Assembly: GCA_937864175.1 (NCBI GenBank)
Contig: CALMJH010000041.1
Span: forward strand, 186,001-250,000
Length of the DNA: 64,000 bases
Source: an uncultured Burkholderiales bacterium
GTDB lineage: Bacteria; Pseudomonadota; Gammaproteobacteria; Burkholderiales; Burkholderiaceae_A
Direction of reading: 5' to 3'
Part shown: positions 35,302 through 46,622 of the stretch, piece after piece
Numbering within the stretch: position 1 is the first letter of the stretch
How the letters are laid out: every line of letters starts with the position of its first letter
Translations under genes and position numbers: made by a program
Notes under the pieces: model-generated
What the model was told of the DNA's origin: nothing
Databases searched by the model: none
The model's input: only the letters and a program-made list of their open reading frames with translations

Positions 35302-36462
35302 TCCCAGCCAGCGCTGGCGCCAATCCAAGCGGCGCTCTGGGCCCGTTGGTTCCCTGGGCAGGGCATCCGTCCTCCAGCCTGGGCCCGAGGACTCCTCCTG
35401 CTGGCCACTCCGCTCTTGTTGACCCTGGGGGCCCTCACCGCCCTGGTCGGCCGCCAGCGGGCTCTGGCCCAGCAGCGGGCTCGACGACTGGAGGGCCAGC
35501 TGGTGCTGTCGATAGGAAACGCCATTGTTGGAGGAACCGGCAAGACGCCGGCCTGCCTGATGGTGGTCGAGGCGCTGCGCGAACTCGGTCACCGACCGGG
35601 CGTGATCTCCCGAGGCTATGGCCGCAAGGCCCCAGACCAGGTCCTGGTGGCCTGCCCGAGCGAGCTTGGGCAGATCGACGCCCACCAATTGGGCGATGAG
35701 CCCTGGTGGCTCGCCTGGAGAGGACAGGTCCCGGTTGCCGTGGGTGCAGACCGTCATCAGGCAGCCCTGGCACTGCTGGCCAGGGCCCCAGAGCTCACGG
35801 CCTTGGTTCTGGACGATGGTCTCTCCCAGACCAGCCTAAGAGTGGACCACCACCTGCTGGTGCTTGACCATCGGGGTCACGGCAACCACCGCTGCCTGCC
35901 GGCTGGCCCACTGCGAATGCCCTGGTCAGGAGGACCACCGGAGGGCCTGCAAATCGACGCGGTCTTGCTAAGGGAGGAGGCAGCAGACCCAACACCACTC
36001 ACCTGGTCCATTCGACCGAAGCCCCGTCTGCTCCAGACCTCGACTCTCACGATGGGCTGGACCCAACTCGACTTAACCAGCCGAGACCATCCTCAGAAGC
36101 CTCTGGCGAGCCTTCCCATGGAGACTGATCGCCGGATGGTCCTGACCACCATTGCCCAGCCCGAGCGCTTTTATCAGACACTGCGCAGGCAGGGGCTGAG
36201 CTGGACCGAGACCCTGAGGCTGCCAGACCACACACCCAACCCCTGGCGAGGCCTCGAACAGGCCCTGCAGCGTCCAGCGTCGGCTGCAGACCAGCTGCTG
36301 ATGACTGAAAAGGATGCCGTAAAATTCCTGAGCAACGCCAATCAGCTGTCGGCCCTCTTGAGCCGCTTCCCGCGAGGGGTCTGGATGCTTCGTCAGACCA
36401 TGAGCTTGAAGACCAAGGCCGAAGACTGGCTGCCCGCCCACCACAGACCGAAGAGGCCCTGA
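35281..36462 (+). CDS. lpxK: Tetraacyldisaccharide 4'-kinase LpxK
   Basis: Phosphorylates the lipid A disaccharide precursor at the inner membrane; about 393 residues. An N-terminal membrane-associated helix (GLLLLATPLLLTLGALTALV) precedes the Walker A region LSIGNAIVGGTGKTPACLMV. GVISRGYGRKAPDQVLVACP and LVLDDGLSQTSLRVDHHLLV match LpxK. ATG 35281 is chosen over the track's upstream start because MSTDLSTSQPALAPIQAALW fits the family. Followed after 1 nt by the Trm112-like gene and then kdsB, as in other betaproteobacteria. Confidence 0.93.
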   Translation: MSTDLSTSQPALAPIQAALWARWFPGQGIRPPAWARGLLLLATPLLLTLGALTALVGRQRALAQQRARRLEGQLVLSIGNAIVGGTGKTPACLMVVEALRELGHRPGVISRGYGRKAPDQVLVACPSELGQIDAHQLGDEPWWLAWRGQVPVAVGADRHQAALALLARAPELTALVLDDGLSQTSLRVDHHLLVLDHRGHGNHRCLPAGPLRMPWSGGPPEGLQIDAVLLREEAADPTPLTWSIRPKPRLLQTSTLTMGWTQLDLTSRDHPQKPLASLPMETDRRMVLTTIAQPERFYQTLRRQGLSWTETLRLPDHTPNPWRGLEQALQRPASAADQLLMTEKDAVKFLSNANQLSALLSRFPRGVWMLRQTMSLKTKAEDWLPAHHRPKRP

Positions 36463-36463
36463 C

Positions 36464-36652
36464 ATGGATCCCAAATTGCTCGACATCCTGGCCTGTCCCA
36501 GCTGCAAGGGCCCGTTGCGCCACGACCGGCCAGAATCAAGACTGGTTTGTTCGGCCGAGGCGCTGGCCTATCCCATTGTCGACGGCATTCCGCATCTGCT
36601 CCTGCAAGAGGCCCAGCCCTTCGACCAGGAGACGGTCGACCATGGTGAGTAA
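36464..36652 (+). CDS. Trm112-like / UPF0434 family protein
   Basis: A 62-residue zinc-ribbon-like protein. LDILACPSCKGPLRH provides CXXC, and LVCSAEALAYPIVDGIPHLL is the conserved core of the family. In some organisms Trm112 proteins activate methyltransferases; the role of the bacterial YcaR type is not settled. It starts 1 nt after the lpxK stop and overlaps kdsB by 11 nt, the usual lpxK-ycaR-kdsB order. Confidence 0.88.
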   Translation: MDPKLLDILACPSCKGPLRHDRPESRLVCSAEALAYPIVDGIPHLLLQEAQPFDQETVDHGE

Positions 36653-37412
36653 GTACTGGATCTGCATTCCCGCCCGACTCCGTTCCAGCCGCCTACCCGA
36701 GAAAGCGCTCGCGGACCTCGCCGGCCAGCCCATGGTGGTAAGAGTGGCGCAGGCCGCAGCCCGAACCCGAGCGTCTCGGATTCTGGTGGCCACGGACAAC
36801 CGGGCCATCGAGTCAGCCGTCAAGGCAGCAGGCTTTGAGTGCCTCATGACCAGCGCCGACCATGCAACCGGCACTGACAGGCTCGCAGAAGTCGTCCAAC
36901 AGACTCGGGCCGAACCGCACCAGGTTCTCGTCAACCTTCAGGGAGACGAACCCCTGATGCCGGAGGCCCCCCTAGACCAGGTGGCCATGGCCTTGGATGC
37001 CGATCCCTTCGCCAGTGTCTCGACAGCTGTCACTGCCATTGAAGACCAGGCCACTCTTCAAAACCCCAATGTCGTTAAAGCTGTCATTGGACTGTCTGGG
37101 CAGGCCCTCTACTTTTCGCGCGCACCAATTCCCTATCAGCGTGACGGCTCCGCAGTGCCCGAGCCGGGGGTCCCGCTCGGCTGGCGACACCTGGGGCTCT
37201 ACGCCTACCGAGCTGCTGCGCTTGAGGCCTTTGCCCATTGGAGCCCCAGTCCCGCAGAGACCCGCGAGCAGCTCGAGCAGCTGAGATGGCTGCACCAGGG
37301 CCACCGGATCACCTGTGTCGAACTCGCATCAGCCCCGCCGCCGGGGGTCGATACCGCAGAAGACCTCGAAGTCGTAAGAAGAGCATTTGGCCGACGCGCC
37401 AGCAGCCTATAA
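36642..37412 (+). CDS. kdsB: 3-deoxy-manno-octulosonate cytidylyltransferase
   Basis: Activates KDO with CTP for LPS core synthesis; about 256 residues. [22 protein letters not shown] is the CTP-binding start, then [34 protein letters not shown] and [13 protein letters not shown], and [15 protein letters not shown] near the end. The start [15 protein letters not shown] (ATG 36642) overlaps the previous gene. The 3' end contains the TATAAT that probably drives adk. Confidence 0.95.
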   Translation: MVSKYWICIPARLRSSRLPEKALADLAGQPMVVRVAQAAARTRASRILVATDNRAIESAVKAAGFECLMTSADHATGTDRLAEVVQQTRAEPHQVLVNLQGDEPLMPEAPLDQVAMALDADPFASVSTAVTAIEDQATLQNPNVVKAVIGLSGQALYFSRAPIPYQRDGSAVPEPGVPLGWRHLGLYAYRAAALEAFAHWSPSPAETREQLEQLRWLHQGHRITCVELASAPPPGVDTAEDLEVVRRAFGRRASSL

Positions 37413-37413
37413 T
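37408..37413 (+). promoter_or_regulatory. -10 box for adk
   Basis: Perfect TATAAT at the kdsB stop, with TTTGGC 16 bp upstream as a weak -35. It gives a leader of about 30 nt with GGAGACGACC before the adk ATG. Confidence 0.5.
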
Positions 37414-37449
37414 GGACAGAAACACAACAACAACAGTCTGGAGACGACC

Positions 37450-38106
37450 ATGCGCTTGATCCTTCTTGGTCCGCCGGGAGCGGGTAAAGGCACGCAGGCC
37501 AATTTCATTAAGTCAGCCTTTCACATTCCTCAGATCTCGACAGGCGACATGCTGCGCGCGGCTGTCAAGGCAGGAACGCCACTGGGCCTTGCGGCCAAAA
37601 AGGTCATGGACTCCGGCGGCCTGGTCAGCGACAAGATCATCATCAATCTCGTCAAAGACCGGCTGACGCAGCCCGACTGTCACGACGGCTACCTCTTTGA
37701 CGGCTTCCCACGAACCATCCCTCAGGCCCAGGCGATGAAGGATGCGGCGGTGCGGCTCGACGTCGTCTTGGAGCTTCAGGTTCCGGATGCAGACATCATC
37801 GACCGCATGAGTGGTCGGCGAGTCCACGTTGCCAGTGGCCGCACCTACCACCTCACCTACAATCCACCGAAAACTGCTGGCCTCGACGACGAGACGGGTG
37901 AGCCCCTGATCCAGCGCGACGACGACCGCGAGGAGACGGTTCGCAAGCGGCTAGAGGTCTACCATGCGCAGACCAGTCCGCTGGTCGACTTCTACACCCG
38001 TTGGGCCGCCAGTGGCGATCCTCTCGCTCCCAAAATGGCGAGCATCCGGGGAGTGGGCAGTGTCGACGAGATTACGCAGCGGGTGATGCAGGCCCTGGGT
38101 CACTAG
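37450..38106 (+). CDS. adk: Adenylate kinase
   Basis: Interconverts ATP, AMP and ADP; about 218 residues. The P-loop [14 protein letters not shown] is at the start, then [23 protein letters not shown], and the long LID domain [20 protein letters not shown], which lacks zinc cysteines. [17 protein letters not shown] follows. ATG 37450 with upstream GGAGA is the correct start; the track ORF is 63 nt longer. The last 35 nt overlap the convergent DUF3579 gene. Confidence 0.97.
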   Translation: MRLILLGPPGAGKGTQANFIKSAFHIPQISTGDMLRAAVKAGTPLGLAAKKVMDSGGLVSDKIIINLVKDRLTQPDCHDGYLFDGFPRTIPQAQAMKDAAVRLDVVLELQVPDADIIDRMSGRRVHVASGRTYHLTYNPPKTAGLDDETGEPLIQRDDDREETVRKRLEVYHAQTSPLVDFYTRWAASGDPLAPKMASIRGVGSVDEITQRVMQALGH

Positions 38107-38437
38107 CCAGGCCCAGAGAGACGAGACTGGCCGGGGTCATGGGCAGGTCGTTGTCTCGCGCGAACGAGACCGCGAACTCCCAGGCCTTGGGCTCAAGTTC
38201 GGCAAGTCGGCTGTCGACCACCACCGCCTTCACGCCCTCGACCACCACCGGCTGCGCGTAGGGTGAGAAGCCGGTTGGCTGGGCGTAGGGATTGGTCGTG
38301 CCATCCCGACTATAGCCAGGCCGAAAAGGGGCCAAGACTCCGGCGAGTCGTTCCGCCCAGTCGCTGGGGCGAAACGTCTTGCCAGCGTGGGTCCTGCCCT
38401 GGATCAGAAAATGCTGGGTTTGAGTCACTGGGAACAC
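38072..38437 (-). CDS. DUF3579 family protein
   Basis: About 121 residues of a betaproteobacterial family of unknown function. The diagnostic stretch is [19 protein letters not shown], followed by YSPYAQP-type sequence ([20 protein letters not shown]) and [20 protein letters not shown]. The track reports a 364-residue ORF, but its first two thirds are antisense to argD and not real. Start is GTG 38437 or GTG 38428. Its end overlaps adk by 35 nt. The Ser/Pro/Ala tail ends DPGPASPAA. Confidence 0.8.
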   Translation of the reverse strand: MFPVTQTQHFLIQGRTHAGKTFRPSDWAERLAGVLAPFRPGYSRDGTTNPYAQPTGFSPYAQPVVVEGVKAVVVDSRLAELEPKAWEFAVSFARDNDLPMTPASLVSLGLASDPGPASPAA

Positions 38438-38491
38438 CGAGACGTTAGGCGGGACGGGGATCCTCGCCGCGAATTGCAATGCAGAAAGCGT

Positions 38492-38498
38492 TATTCTA
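38492..38498. promoter_or_regulatory. Overlapping divergent -10 boxes (argD and DUF3579)
   Basis: The plus strand reads TATTCT at 38492-38497 toward argD and the minus strand reads TAGAAT at 38498-38493 toward DUF3579. The two hexamers share five bases. Both genes would have leaders (about 30 and 50 nt). No strong -35 is seen. Confidence 0.4.
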
Positions 38499-38533
38499 AC
38501 GGTCTTGGCCTTTACCACTAACCCGCCCTCATC

Positions 38534-39724
38534 ATGACGACTCCACAGTCTCCACTCATGCAGACCTACGCCCGCCTGCCCGTGGCCTTTGTCCGTGGTG
38601 AGGGGGCCTATCTCTGGGACCAAGAAGGCCGTCGATACCTCGATGGCCTCTCCGGCATCGCCGTCAACACGCTCGGCCATGCCCATCCAAAGCTCGTCGA
38701 GGCTCTCAGCAGGCAAGCCGCCACGCTTATTCACACCTCCAACCTCTACGAGGTTCCCCTCCAGACCGCCCTGGCTCAGCGACTCGTCGACCTCTCGGGC
38801 ATGACCAACGTGTTCTTCTGTAACTCGGGCCTTGAGGCCAACGAGGCGGCCCTCAAGCTCGCCCGAAAGCACGGCTACAACAAAGGCCTCAGCAACTCCA
38901 AAGTCATCGTCTTCGAGGGGGCCTTCCATGGCCGCTCCATTGCAACTCTCTCGGCCACCGCCAACGCAAAGGTCCACAAGGGCTTTTCCCCTCTGGTCGA
39001 AGGCTTCGTTCGGCTGCGCATCAACGAGATCGAGCCTGTGGCCCAGGCCCTCGCATCCGACAGCAGCATCACGGCCATTTTCCTTGAGAGCATCCAAGGC
39101 GAGGGGGGAATTCAACCGGCCCACCTCGACTTCATTCGAGACCTGCGTCGCCTCTGTGACGCCCACGACGTACTGCTGATGCTAGACGAGGTCCAGTGTG
39201 GAATTGGCCGCACGGGCAAATGGTTTGCCCACCAATGGGCCGGCATTAAGCCTGATGTGATGCCCCTGGCCAAGGGACTAGGCTCTGGCGTACCCATCGG
39301 GGCCGTTGTCGCCCATGGCAAGGCTGCGAGTCTCTTCGAGCCTGGCAATCACGGCACCACCTTTGGTGGGAACCCGCTGGCCATGCAGGCGGGCCTGACC
39401 ACACTCCAGGTCCTCGAGGACGAGGGGCTCTTGAAAAATGCCCACGATCGTGGCGAGCAGATCATGTCCATGCTGTCGTCCCAGCTGGCCGGCCTACCCG
39501 GGGTTTGTGAGGTTCGCGGCAAGGGCCTTATGATCGGCGTTGAGCTCGAGGCACCCTGCGCTGCCCTGGTTGCGAAGGCACTCGCTGCGGGGCTTCTCAT
39601 CAACGTCACCGCCGAGAGAGTCGTCCGAATTCTTCCGCCGCTCACCCTCTCGGCCGATCAGGCAGACGAGATCGGCCGGCAGGTTGGAGCCCTCATCAAG
39701 GCCCACCTCCAAGGGGCCCACTGA
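38534..39724 (+). CDS. argD: Acetylornithine aminotransferase
   Basis: PLP enzyme of arginine synthesis, 396 residues. RLPVAFVRGEGAYLWDQEGR is the typical start; FFCNSGLEANEAALKLARKHG, FHGRSIATLSAT, LLMLDEVQCGIGRTGKWFAH and the Schiff-base Lys in LAKGLGSGVPIGAVV are all present, as is HGTTFGGNPLAMQAGL. First gene of argD-argF, with argF starting 1 nt after its stop. The same enzyme can serve in lysine synthesis. Confidence 0.93.
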   Translation: MTTPQSPLMQTYARLPVAFVRGEGAYLWDQEGRRYLDGLSGIAVNTLGHAHPKLVEALSRQAATLIHTSNLYEVPLQTALAQRLVDLSGMTNVFFCNSGLEANEAALKLARKHGYNKGLSNSKVIVFEGAFHGRSIATLSATANAKVHKGFSPLVEGFVRLRINEIEPVAQALASDSSITAIFLESIQGEGGIQPAHLDFIRDLRRLCDAHDVLLMLDEVQCGIGRTGKWFAHQWAGIKPDVMPLAKGLGSGVPIGAVVAHGKAASLFEPGNHGTTFGGNPLAMQAGLTTLQVLEDEGLLKNAHDRGEQIMSMLSSQLAGLPGVCEVRGKGLMIGVELEAPCAALVAKALAAGLLINVTAERVVRILPPLTLSADQADEIGRQVGALIKAHLQGAH

Positions 39725-39725
39725 G

Positions 39726-40661
39726 ATGGCGGGCCGCCCCACCGGAATTCAACACTTCCTCGAGTTCAAAGACCTCGACCGGCAGACCCTGGACTATCTG
39801 TTTCGTCGCAGTCTGATCATTAAAGACCGGTTCAAGAAATACATCCGGCACATGCCCCTCCAAGACCGAACCCTCATCATGGTCTTCGAAAAGGCCTCCA
39901 CCCGCACCCGCCTCTCCTTCGAGGCCGGCATGCACCAGCTTGGTGGGGCTGCCATCTACCTCAATACCCGCGACACCCAGCTGGGTCGCGGTGAGCCCGT
40001 GGAAGACGCCGCAGAGGTCATGTCCAGAATGTCCGACCTAGTCATGATTCGAACCTACGAACAGTCCATCATCGAGCGGTTTGCGGCCCACTCGCGGGTT
40101 CCCGTCATCAATGGCCTGACCAACGAGTACCACCCCTGCCAGATCCTGGCCGACATCCTCACCTTTATCGAGCACCGTGGATCCATTCAAGGGGCCACGG
40201 TCACCTGGATCGGCGACTCCAACAATGTCTGCAACACCTGGCTACAGGCCGCAGAGATTCTGGATTTTCAAGTTCGTGTCTCCACCCCACCGGGCTACGA
40301 GGTCGAGCCGGAGCGGGCTGGGCTTCATGCCACCAGCCACTTCCAGGCCTTCGCCGACCCCCTAGAGGCCTGCAAAGGCGCAGACCTGGTCACCACCGAC
40401 GTCTGGACGAGCATGGGATTCGAGGCCGAAAACGAGGCTCGCCGCCAGGCCTTTGAGAATTGGTGCGTCGATGCCGAAATGATGTCGCAGGCCAAGCCGG
40501 ACGCCCTCTTCATGCATTGCCTGCCCGCCCACCGGGGCGAGGAAGTCACCGCCGAGGTCATTGATGGTCCCCAGTCTGTCGTCTGGGACGAGGCCGAGAA
40601 CCGGCTTCACGCTCAGAAGGCCCTCATGGAATACCTTCTACTCGGACAGATCGACGACTGA
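39726..40661 (+). CDS. argF: Ornithine carbamoyltransferase
   Basis: Makes citrulline; 311 residues from MAGRPTGIQHFLEFKDLD. The carbamoyl phosphate site is FEKASTRTRLSFEAGM, the ornithine region includes YHPCQILADILTF and DSNNVCNTWL, and HCLPAHRGEEVTAEV carries the catalytic Cys. The track start 39540 lies inside argD in another frame and is rejected. It follows argD by 1 nt, suggesting translational coupling; argG follows after 46 nt. Confidence 0.96.
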   Translation: MAGRPTGIQHFLEFKDLDRQTLDYLFRRSLIIKDRFKKYIRHMPLQDRTLIMVFEKASTRTRLSFEAGMHQLGGAAIYLNTRDTQLGRGEPVEDAAEVMSRMSDLVMIRTYEQSIIERFAAHSRVPVINGLTNEYHPCQILADILTFIEHRGSIQGATVTWIGDSNNVCNTWLQAAEILDFQVRVSTPPGYEVEPERAGLHATSHFQAFADPLEACKGADLVTTDVWTSMGFEAENEARRQAFENWCVDAEMMSQAKPDALFMHCLPAHRGEEVTAEVIDGPQSVVWDEAENRLHAQKALMEYLLLGQIDD

Positions 40662-40707
40662 GCCCCTCTTCTTCTAGTGCCCCCCTTCACCACCCATCTG
40701 AATCCTT

Positions 40708-41928
<1,221 letters not shown>

Positions 41929-41949
41929 CCCCCTACGACTGGAGTTGCC

Positions 41950-42435
41950 ATGCCCTCATTCGATGCCACCCTCGAAGCCGATGCGACCGAGCTGCGCAAT
42001 GCGGTTGAACAGACCAGCAAGGAAATTGGGACTCGGTTTGACTTCAAGGGGACAAGCGCTGGCGTGGAGCAGAAGGACCGGGAATTGACCTGCATCGCAG
42101 ACAGCGAATTTCAGCTGGGCCAGGTCAGGGATGTCCTGGTGGGCAAATGCGCAAAGCGGGGCGTGGACGTCCGGTTTCTCAAACTAGGCGAAGTCCAGAA
42201 GCTGGGCGGTGACAAGATCAAGCAGGTCATCACCGTCCGCCACGGAATTGCGGGTGACGACGCCAAGCGCATAGTCCGCATCATCAAAGACAGCAAGATG
42301 AAGGTCCAGGCCGCCATTCAGGGAGATGCCGTGCGCATCACTGGGGCCAAACGAGACGACCTGCAGGCCGCCATCGCCCTGCTCAAAAAGGAGGTCTCAG
42401 ACCTGCCGCTGAATTTCGGTAATTTCCGGGACTAG
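41950..42435 (+). CDS. yajQ: YajQ family nucleotide-binding protein
   Basis: 161 residues, starting [21 protein letters not shown]. Members have two ferredoxin-like domains (here [19 protein letters not shown] and [21 protein letters not shown]). Homologues bind nucleotides, and some bind cyclic di-GMP. GGAG lies before the ATG. It follows argG by 21 nt. The stop TAG overlaps the folE2 stop on the other strand, both within CTAG. Confidence 0.93.
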   Translation: MPSFDATLEADATELRNAVEQTSKEIGTRFDFKGTSAGVEQKDRELTCIADSEFQLGQVRDVLVGKCAKRGVDVRFLKLGEVQKLGGDKIKQVITVRHGIAGDDAKRIVRIIKDSKMKVQAAIQGDAVRITGAKRDDLQAAIALLKKEVSDLPLNFGNFRD

Positions 42436-43292
42436 ACTTCGCCAGCCGCCATGGGCCCATGAATACGGGCCCAGGCCGAGTGGTTGTGGATGGACTCGAA
42501 GTTTTCGGCTTCGACGGTGTAGCGGGCAACACCCGGAAGTCCTCCAACCGTCAGGGCCACATCCCTGACCAAGTCCTCCACAAACTTCGCGTTCTCGTAG
42601 GCACGCTCTGTCACGTACTTCTCGTCAGGCCGCTTGAGCAAGCCCCAGAGTTCGCAGGAGGCCTGAGACTCCACAGCCTGAATCAGCTCGACCACCGAAG
42701 GGCATACTCCCTTGGCCGGGTCTTGCATGACCACACTGACCAACACTTCGCTTCGCTGATTGTGGGCGCCGTAGTCGGAGATCTCTTTTGAGCAGGGGCA
42801 GAGGCTCTTGACGGGGACCCAGACCTGCAGGCTGACCTCCGTAACCTCCTGGCAGACGTGGGCCTGGAAACCCACTCGGTAGTCCATCAGGCTCTTCACA
42901 CCACTGACAGGGGCTGCCTTCTCAATGAAGAAGGGAGCCTTCAACTCAATGGAGCCCTCCTGGGCCTCGAGCAGGACAATCATCTGCTGCGCCAGACGCG
43001 CCATAGCATCCGGCGTGAGTGGGGTCCCCTCTTTGTTCATGGTCTCTAGGAGGGCCACGAAGCGACTCATGTGGGTGCCTTTGCGGTCGGCAGCAAGCGC
43101 GACCGACAGCGAGAATTCAGCGACAGAGGGCTGGCTCGCCGCATGGTCGAGTCCAAACAAGACCGGGTAACGGAGTCCACGCACACCCACACGGTCAATG
43201 GGCAGGTTTCGGGCGTCTACTGTTCCCTGAACGTCGGGCATGGTGGCAGACCGGGTCTGCAGCAGACCCGAGGATTCTTTGAGCATGTTCAT
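42432..43292 (-). CDS. folE2: GTP cyclohydrolase FolE2 (type IB)
   Basis: First step of folate synthesis by the metal-flexible IB enzyme; 286 residues. [36 protein letters not shown] and the metal-ligand Cys in [21 protein letters not shown] are diagnostic. The family's usual short extension before MPDVQ and the ATGA overlap with the dxs stop both support ATG 43292. Last gene of xseB-ispA-dxs-folE2. Confidence 0.95.
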   Translation of the reverse strand: MNMLKESSGLLQTRSATMPDVQGTVDARNLPIDRVGVRGLRYPVLFGLDHAASQPSVAEFSLSVALAADRKGTHMSRFVALLETMNKEGTPLTPDAMARLAQQMIVLLEAQEGSIELKAPFFIEKAAPVSGVKSLMDYRVGFQAHVCQEVTEVSLQVWVPVKSLCPCSKEISDYGAHNQRSEVLVSVVMQDPAKGVCPSVVELIQAVESQASCELWGLLKRPDEKYVTERAYENAKFVEDLVRDVALTVGGLPGVARYTVEAENFESIHNHSAWARIHGPMAAGEV

Positions 43293-45256
43293 GAGGCCAG
43301 TGGTAAGGATCGAGCGGAAAATTTTGTTTCGGCTGCGGCGTCTCTGGCAGAGGGCGTCTTGCTGACGACCTCAGCGGCATGACGCCGAATAGAGGCCTCG
43401 AGCCCACCAGCATCCAGTCCCTCGAGGGCCAAAAGCTTGGCATGGTCCCCCTGGTCGATAAACCGATCGGGCAGCCCCAGGTGAAGAATTGGAATCATGG
43501 GAATACGGTCCTCCATGGCGACCAGAGCCTCTGCACAGCCAGAGCCTGCGCCGCCTGCAATGACGTTTTCCTCGACCGTCACCAGGAGGTCGTGGTGATT
43601 TGCGGCCCAGGCCAGGGTCTCAAGATCGAGAGGCTTAATGAAGCGCATGTTGACGACAGTGGCTGAGAGCGCCTCTGCGGCTACCAAGGCCGGCGCCACC
43701 ATGCTTCCAAAGGCCAGAATGCAGACCCGGACTTGGTGTGGGCCGGTTCCGCCTTGCCGCATGACCTCAGCCCGACCAACCGGCAACGGGGTCAGGGCGT
43801 TTCCTGCTGCAACCCCCATGCCTGCTCCCCTGGGATACCGAACCGCAGAGGGGCCCTCGACAGCCAGGCCTGTGCTGAGCATAGCCCTGCACTCTGGTTC
43901 GTCTTTGGGGGCCATGATGACCAGGTTGGGAATGCACCGCAGGTAAGAGAGGTCGTAGGCTCCTGCATGGGTCGCGCCATCGGCCCCCACCAGGCCGGCC
44001 CGGTCGATGGCGAACAAAACGGGGAGGTTCTGAAGGGCCACGTCGTGAATCAGTTGGTCATAGCCGCGCTGCAGGAAGGTGGAATAGATGGCGACTACGG
44101 GCCGCAGCCCCTCGCAGGCCATGCCCGCAGCAACGGTTACCGCATGCTGCTCAGCAATGGCGACATCGTGGTATCGGTCGGGGAAGCGCTCGGAGAACTC
44201 CACCATGCCTGACCCCTCCCGCATGGCCGGCGTGATCGCAACGACCCGAGCATCTGCCGCCGCAGCATCACAGAGCCAGGCCCCAAAAATCTGCGAGTAG
44301 GTCGGCTTGGCCGGCTTGGCGGAGGCCACCAGGCCAACGGCTGGGTCGAATTTGCCAGGCCCATGGTAGGCGATGGGATCCTCTTCGGCCTTGTCGTAGC
44401 CCTGCCCTTTTTTGGTGACCACATGCAAGAACTGGGGGCCCTTGAGTTCGCGCAGATTGGCCAAGGCGGGCACCAGCGCATCAAGGTCGTGGCCATCGAC
44501 AGGTCCAAAGTAATGAAAACCGAATTCCTCAAAGAGCGTGCCAGGCCCGACGAGACCCTTGGCCCCACCCTCGAGCCGACGGGCAATCTCAAGGACCGGC
44601 GGTACCACGCCAAGGACCTGCTTACCGATCTCGCGGGCGGTCGAATAAAACCGACCCGTCATCAGGCGGGCTAGGTAGTTGCTCATGGCCCCAACCGGCG
44701 GAGAGATGCTCATCTCGTTGTCATTGAGGATGACCAACAGGTCGATGTCTTTGTGAATGCCCGCATTGTTCAGGGCCTCGTAGGCCATGCCCGCACTAAT
44801 AGCCCCGTCGCCGATCACTGCCACATGCCGTCGTCGGTGAGGCCCAAGGTGTTCACCTTTCTGGCGGGTGGCCAAGGCCATGCCCAAGGCCGCAGAAATC
44901 GAGGTGGAAGAGTGGGCCGTGCCGAAATGGTCGTACTCACTCTCTGCGCGCTTGGGAAAGCCTGAGAGACCGTTGAGTTGACGCAGGCTATGCATCTGGT
45001 CTCGACGCCCGGTAAGAATCTTGTGGGGGTAACTCTGGTGGCCAACGTCCCAGACCAGCCGATCGAAGGGGGTCTGAAAGACGTGGTGGATGGCCAACGT
45101 CAGTTCGACGGTTCCAAGATTTGATGAGAGATGACCGCCCGTACTGGCCACGGAGTGGAGCAGAAATTCCCGCAACTCGGAGGCCAACTCCTTGAGTTGT
45201 CGGCGGCTGAGCGGACGGAGGTCGGCGGGGGATTGAATGTCTTGCAGCAGGGCCAT
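43289..45256 (-). CDS. dxs: 1-deoxy-D-xylulose-5-phosphate synthase
   Basis: Thiamine-diphosphate enzyme that starts the MEP isoprenoid pathway; 655 residues. [20 protein letters not shown], the ThDP motif [18 protein letters not shown]...LNDNEMSIS, and the transketolase segment [18 protein letters not shown] are present, as is [20 protein letters not shown]. It follows ispA by 14 nt; the two enzymes act early and late in the same route. The C-terminus is slightly extended and basic/Ala-rich. Confidence 0.97.
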   Translation of the reverse strand: MALLQDIQSPADLRPLSRRQLKELASELREFLLHSVASTGGHLSSNLGTVELTLAIHHVFQTPFDRLVWDVGHQSYPHKILTGRRDQMHSLRQLNGLSGFPKRAESEYDHFGTAHSSTSISAALGMALATRQKGEHLGPHRRRHVAVIGDGAISAGMAYEALNNAGIHKDIDLLVILNDNEMSISPPVGAMSNYLARLMTGRFYSTAREIGKQVLGVVPPVLEIARRLEGGAKGLVGPGTLFEEFGFHYFGPVDGHDLDALVPALANLRELKGPQFLHVVTKKGQGYDKAEEDPIAYHGPGKFDPAVGLVASAKPAKPTYSQIFGAWLCDAAAADARVVAITPAMREGSGMVEFSERFPDRYHDVAIAEQHAVTVAAGMACEGLRPVVAIYSTFLQRGYDQLIHDVALQNLPVLFAIDRAGLVGADGATHAGAYDLSYLRCIPNLVIMAPKDEPECRAMLSTGLAVEGPSAVRYPRGAGMGVAAGNALTPLPVGRAEVMRQGGTGPHQVRVCILAFGSMVAPALVAAEALSATVVNMRFIKPLDLETLAWAANHHDLLVTVEENVIAGGAGSGCAEALVAMEDRIPMIPILHLGLPDRFIDQGDHAKLLALEGLDAGGLEASIRRHAAEVVSKTPSARDAAAETKFSARSLPLAS

Positions 45257-45270
45257 AGGGCGAAGATGAA

Positions 45271-46221
45271 CTAGTATGCGCGCTGCGTCAATGCCTGGGC
45301 CATTTGCCGCAGGGCCATCGCCTCGGGACCGGCATGATCGAGCGCAGAAAGGGCCCGGTCATGCAGAGACCGGGCGTACGTGCGGGCCTGATCCAGGCCC
45401 ATGAGGCTGACAAAGGTTGGCTTGCCCTGGGCCTGGTCTTTGCCAGCCGTCTTGCCCAGGGTCTGGGTGTCCGCGCTGGCGTCCAGCAGGTCGTCCACCA
45501 CCTGAAAGGCCAAGCCAAGTGCCTGAGCAAAGACACCCAGGCTGTCCATCCAGTGAGAATCGCTCTGACGCCGAGGGCCCAGACAGCCCCCCATTTCGAC
45601 GGCTGCCGAGATGAGTGCTCCCGTCTTGAGTCGATGCATCGTCTCAAGCTCTTGCTGATCGAGCGTCTGGCCGACGGCCGCGATATCAATTGCCTGGCCG
45701 CCCGCCATACCGAGGCCGCCGGTTGCTCGGGCTAGACGGCCGACCAACTCGATGGTGAGTTCGGCAGACCCCGCCCTCTCAGCCAAGCACTCAAAGGCCA
45801 GCGTCTGCAGGGCATCGCCCACCAGCAGCGCGGTCGGCTCATCGAAGGCCACATGGACAGTCGGCTGGCCACGTCGAAGGTCATCGTCATCCATGCAGGG
45901 CAGGTCGTCGTGAACCAGTGAGAAAGCATGGACCAGCTCGAGGGCACAGGCCACGTCCAAGACCCCCTGGTCCTTGGGGTCGGCGCCGCTGGCTGTAGCG
46001 GCTGCCAATACCAGCAGGCCTCGGGCCCGCTTGCCCCCATTGAGAACGCCATGCCGCATGGCCTGCTGGAGTCGGGAGAGAGACTGGCTGGCCGCGGGTG
46101 CGGCCGCCTGGGCGGTGGGCTTCGACAGGTGGACGGCCAGACGTTGCTCTAGGCTGGTCTTCCAGTCGCCAAGGTCTGGGCCATGCGCACCCTGATCGGC
46201 CTGAGGAGCCGAGGACCTCAC
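45271..46221 (-). CDS. ispA: Farnesyl diphosphate synthase (polyprenyl synthetase)
   Basis: Builds farnesyl diphosphate; 316 residues. The first Asp-rich motif is [16 protein letters not shown] (about residues 101-116) and the second is [34 protein letters not shown] is the substrate-binding start. The N-terminal 30 residues are a poorly conserved extension. Coupled to xseB by ATGA and followed by dxs. Confidence 0.94.
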   Translation of the reverse strand: MRSSAPQADQGAHGPDLGDWKTSLEQRLAVHLSKPTAQAAAPAASQSLSRLQQAMRHGVLNGGKRARGLLVLAAATASGADPKDQGVLDVACALELVHAFSLVHDDLPCMDDDDLRRGQPTVHVAFDEPTALLVGDALQTLAFECLAERAGSAELTIELVGRLARATGGLGMAGGQAIDIAAVGQTLDQQELETMHRLKTGALISAAVEMGGCLGPRRQSDSHWMDSLGVFAQALGLAFQVVDDLLDASADTQTLGKTAGKDQAQGKPTFVSLMGLDQARTYARSLHDRALSALDHAGPEAMALRQMAQALTQRAY

Positions 46222-46493
46222 GACCGACTGTCCTCCAGGTCTGCCCTGGGGATGGTCGAGGCCTGGCCTTGCGCATCGATAACGGCCAGGGACTCCTCCA
46301 CCTGACGAAGCAGGCCCTGGGCATGTCGAAGCAGCGCAACCCCTCGTTCATAGCTGGCCAGAGACTCAGCCAGCCCCTGCTCCCCGGCGGCCAGTCGGGC
46401 CGTCTCTGCCTCCAGGGCGGCCATGGCTTCTTCGAAGTTCAAGGTCTCAACCGTCTGAGCCGAGGGGGGGTGAGGGTCTGGGCTGGTCTTCAT
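46218..46493 (-). CDS. xseB: Exodeoxyribonuclease VII small subunit
   Basis: 91 residues, mostly a helical hairpin: LNFEEAMAALEAETARLAAGE and SLASYERGVALLRHAQGLLRQVEESL are the conserved XseB segments. Together with XseA (encoded about 11 kb away) it forms exonuclease VII. First gene of the xseB-ispA-dxs-folE2 operon, coupled to ispA by ATGA. Confidence 0.93.
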   Translation of the reverse strand: MKTSPDPHPPSAQTVETLNFEEAMAALEAETARLAAGEQGLAESLASYERGVALLRHAQGLLRQVEESLAVIDAQGQASTIPRADLEDSRS

Positions 46494-46507
46494 GAAGGTC
46501 TGTGCTA

Positions 46508-46522
46508 GCCGTCAAAGACGGC
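46508..46522 (-). other. Small hairpin in the xseB leader
   Basis: GCCGTC-AAA-GACGGC is a perfect 6-bp stem with a 3-nt loop, about 15 nt ahead of the xseB ATG on the minus strand. A TACACT further upstream could be the promoter -10. Confidence 0.4.
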
Positions 46523-46582
46523 GGTTGAAGCGGAAACTCATAGTGTAATTGAGCGGCATCAAACACGGCCTGCAACCCCGGG

Positions 46583-46588
46583 TATACT
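46583..46588 (+). promoter_or_regulatory. -10 box of the Rieske oxygenase gene
   Basis: TATACT lies 34 nt before ATG 46623; the leader ends in GGGAGG, a strong ribosome site. The -35 region is weak. Confidence 0.4.
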
Positions 46589-46622
46589 GTGCGGCTTTCC
46601 TTGGCTTCCCGGGAGGATTTCG

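Noticed and set aside
38438-39166. N-terminal two thirds of the 364-codon minus-strand ORF
   Set aside because: Antisense to argD; only the last 120 or so codons match the DUF3579 family, so the gene was trimmed.
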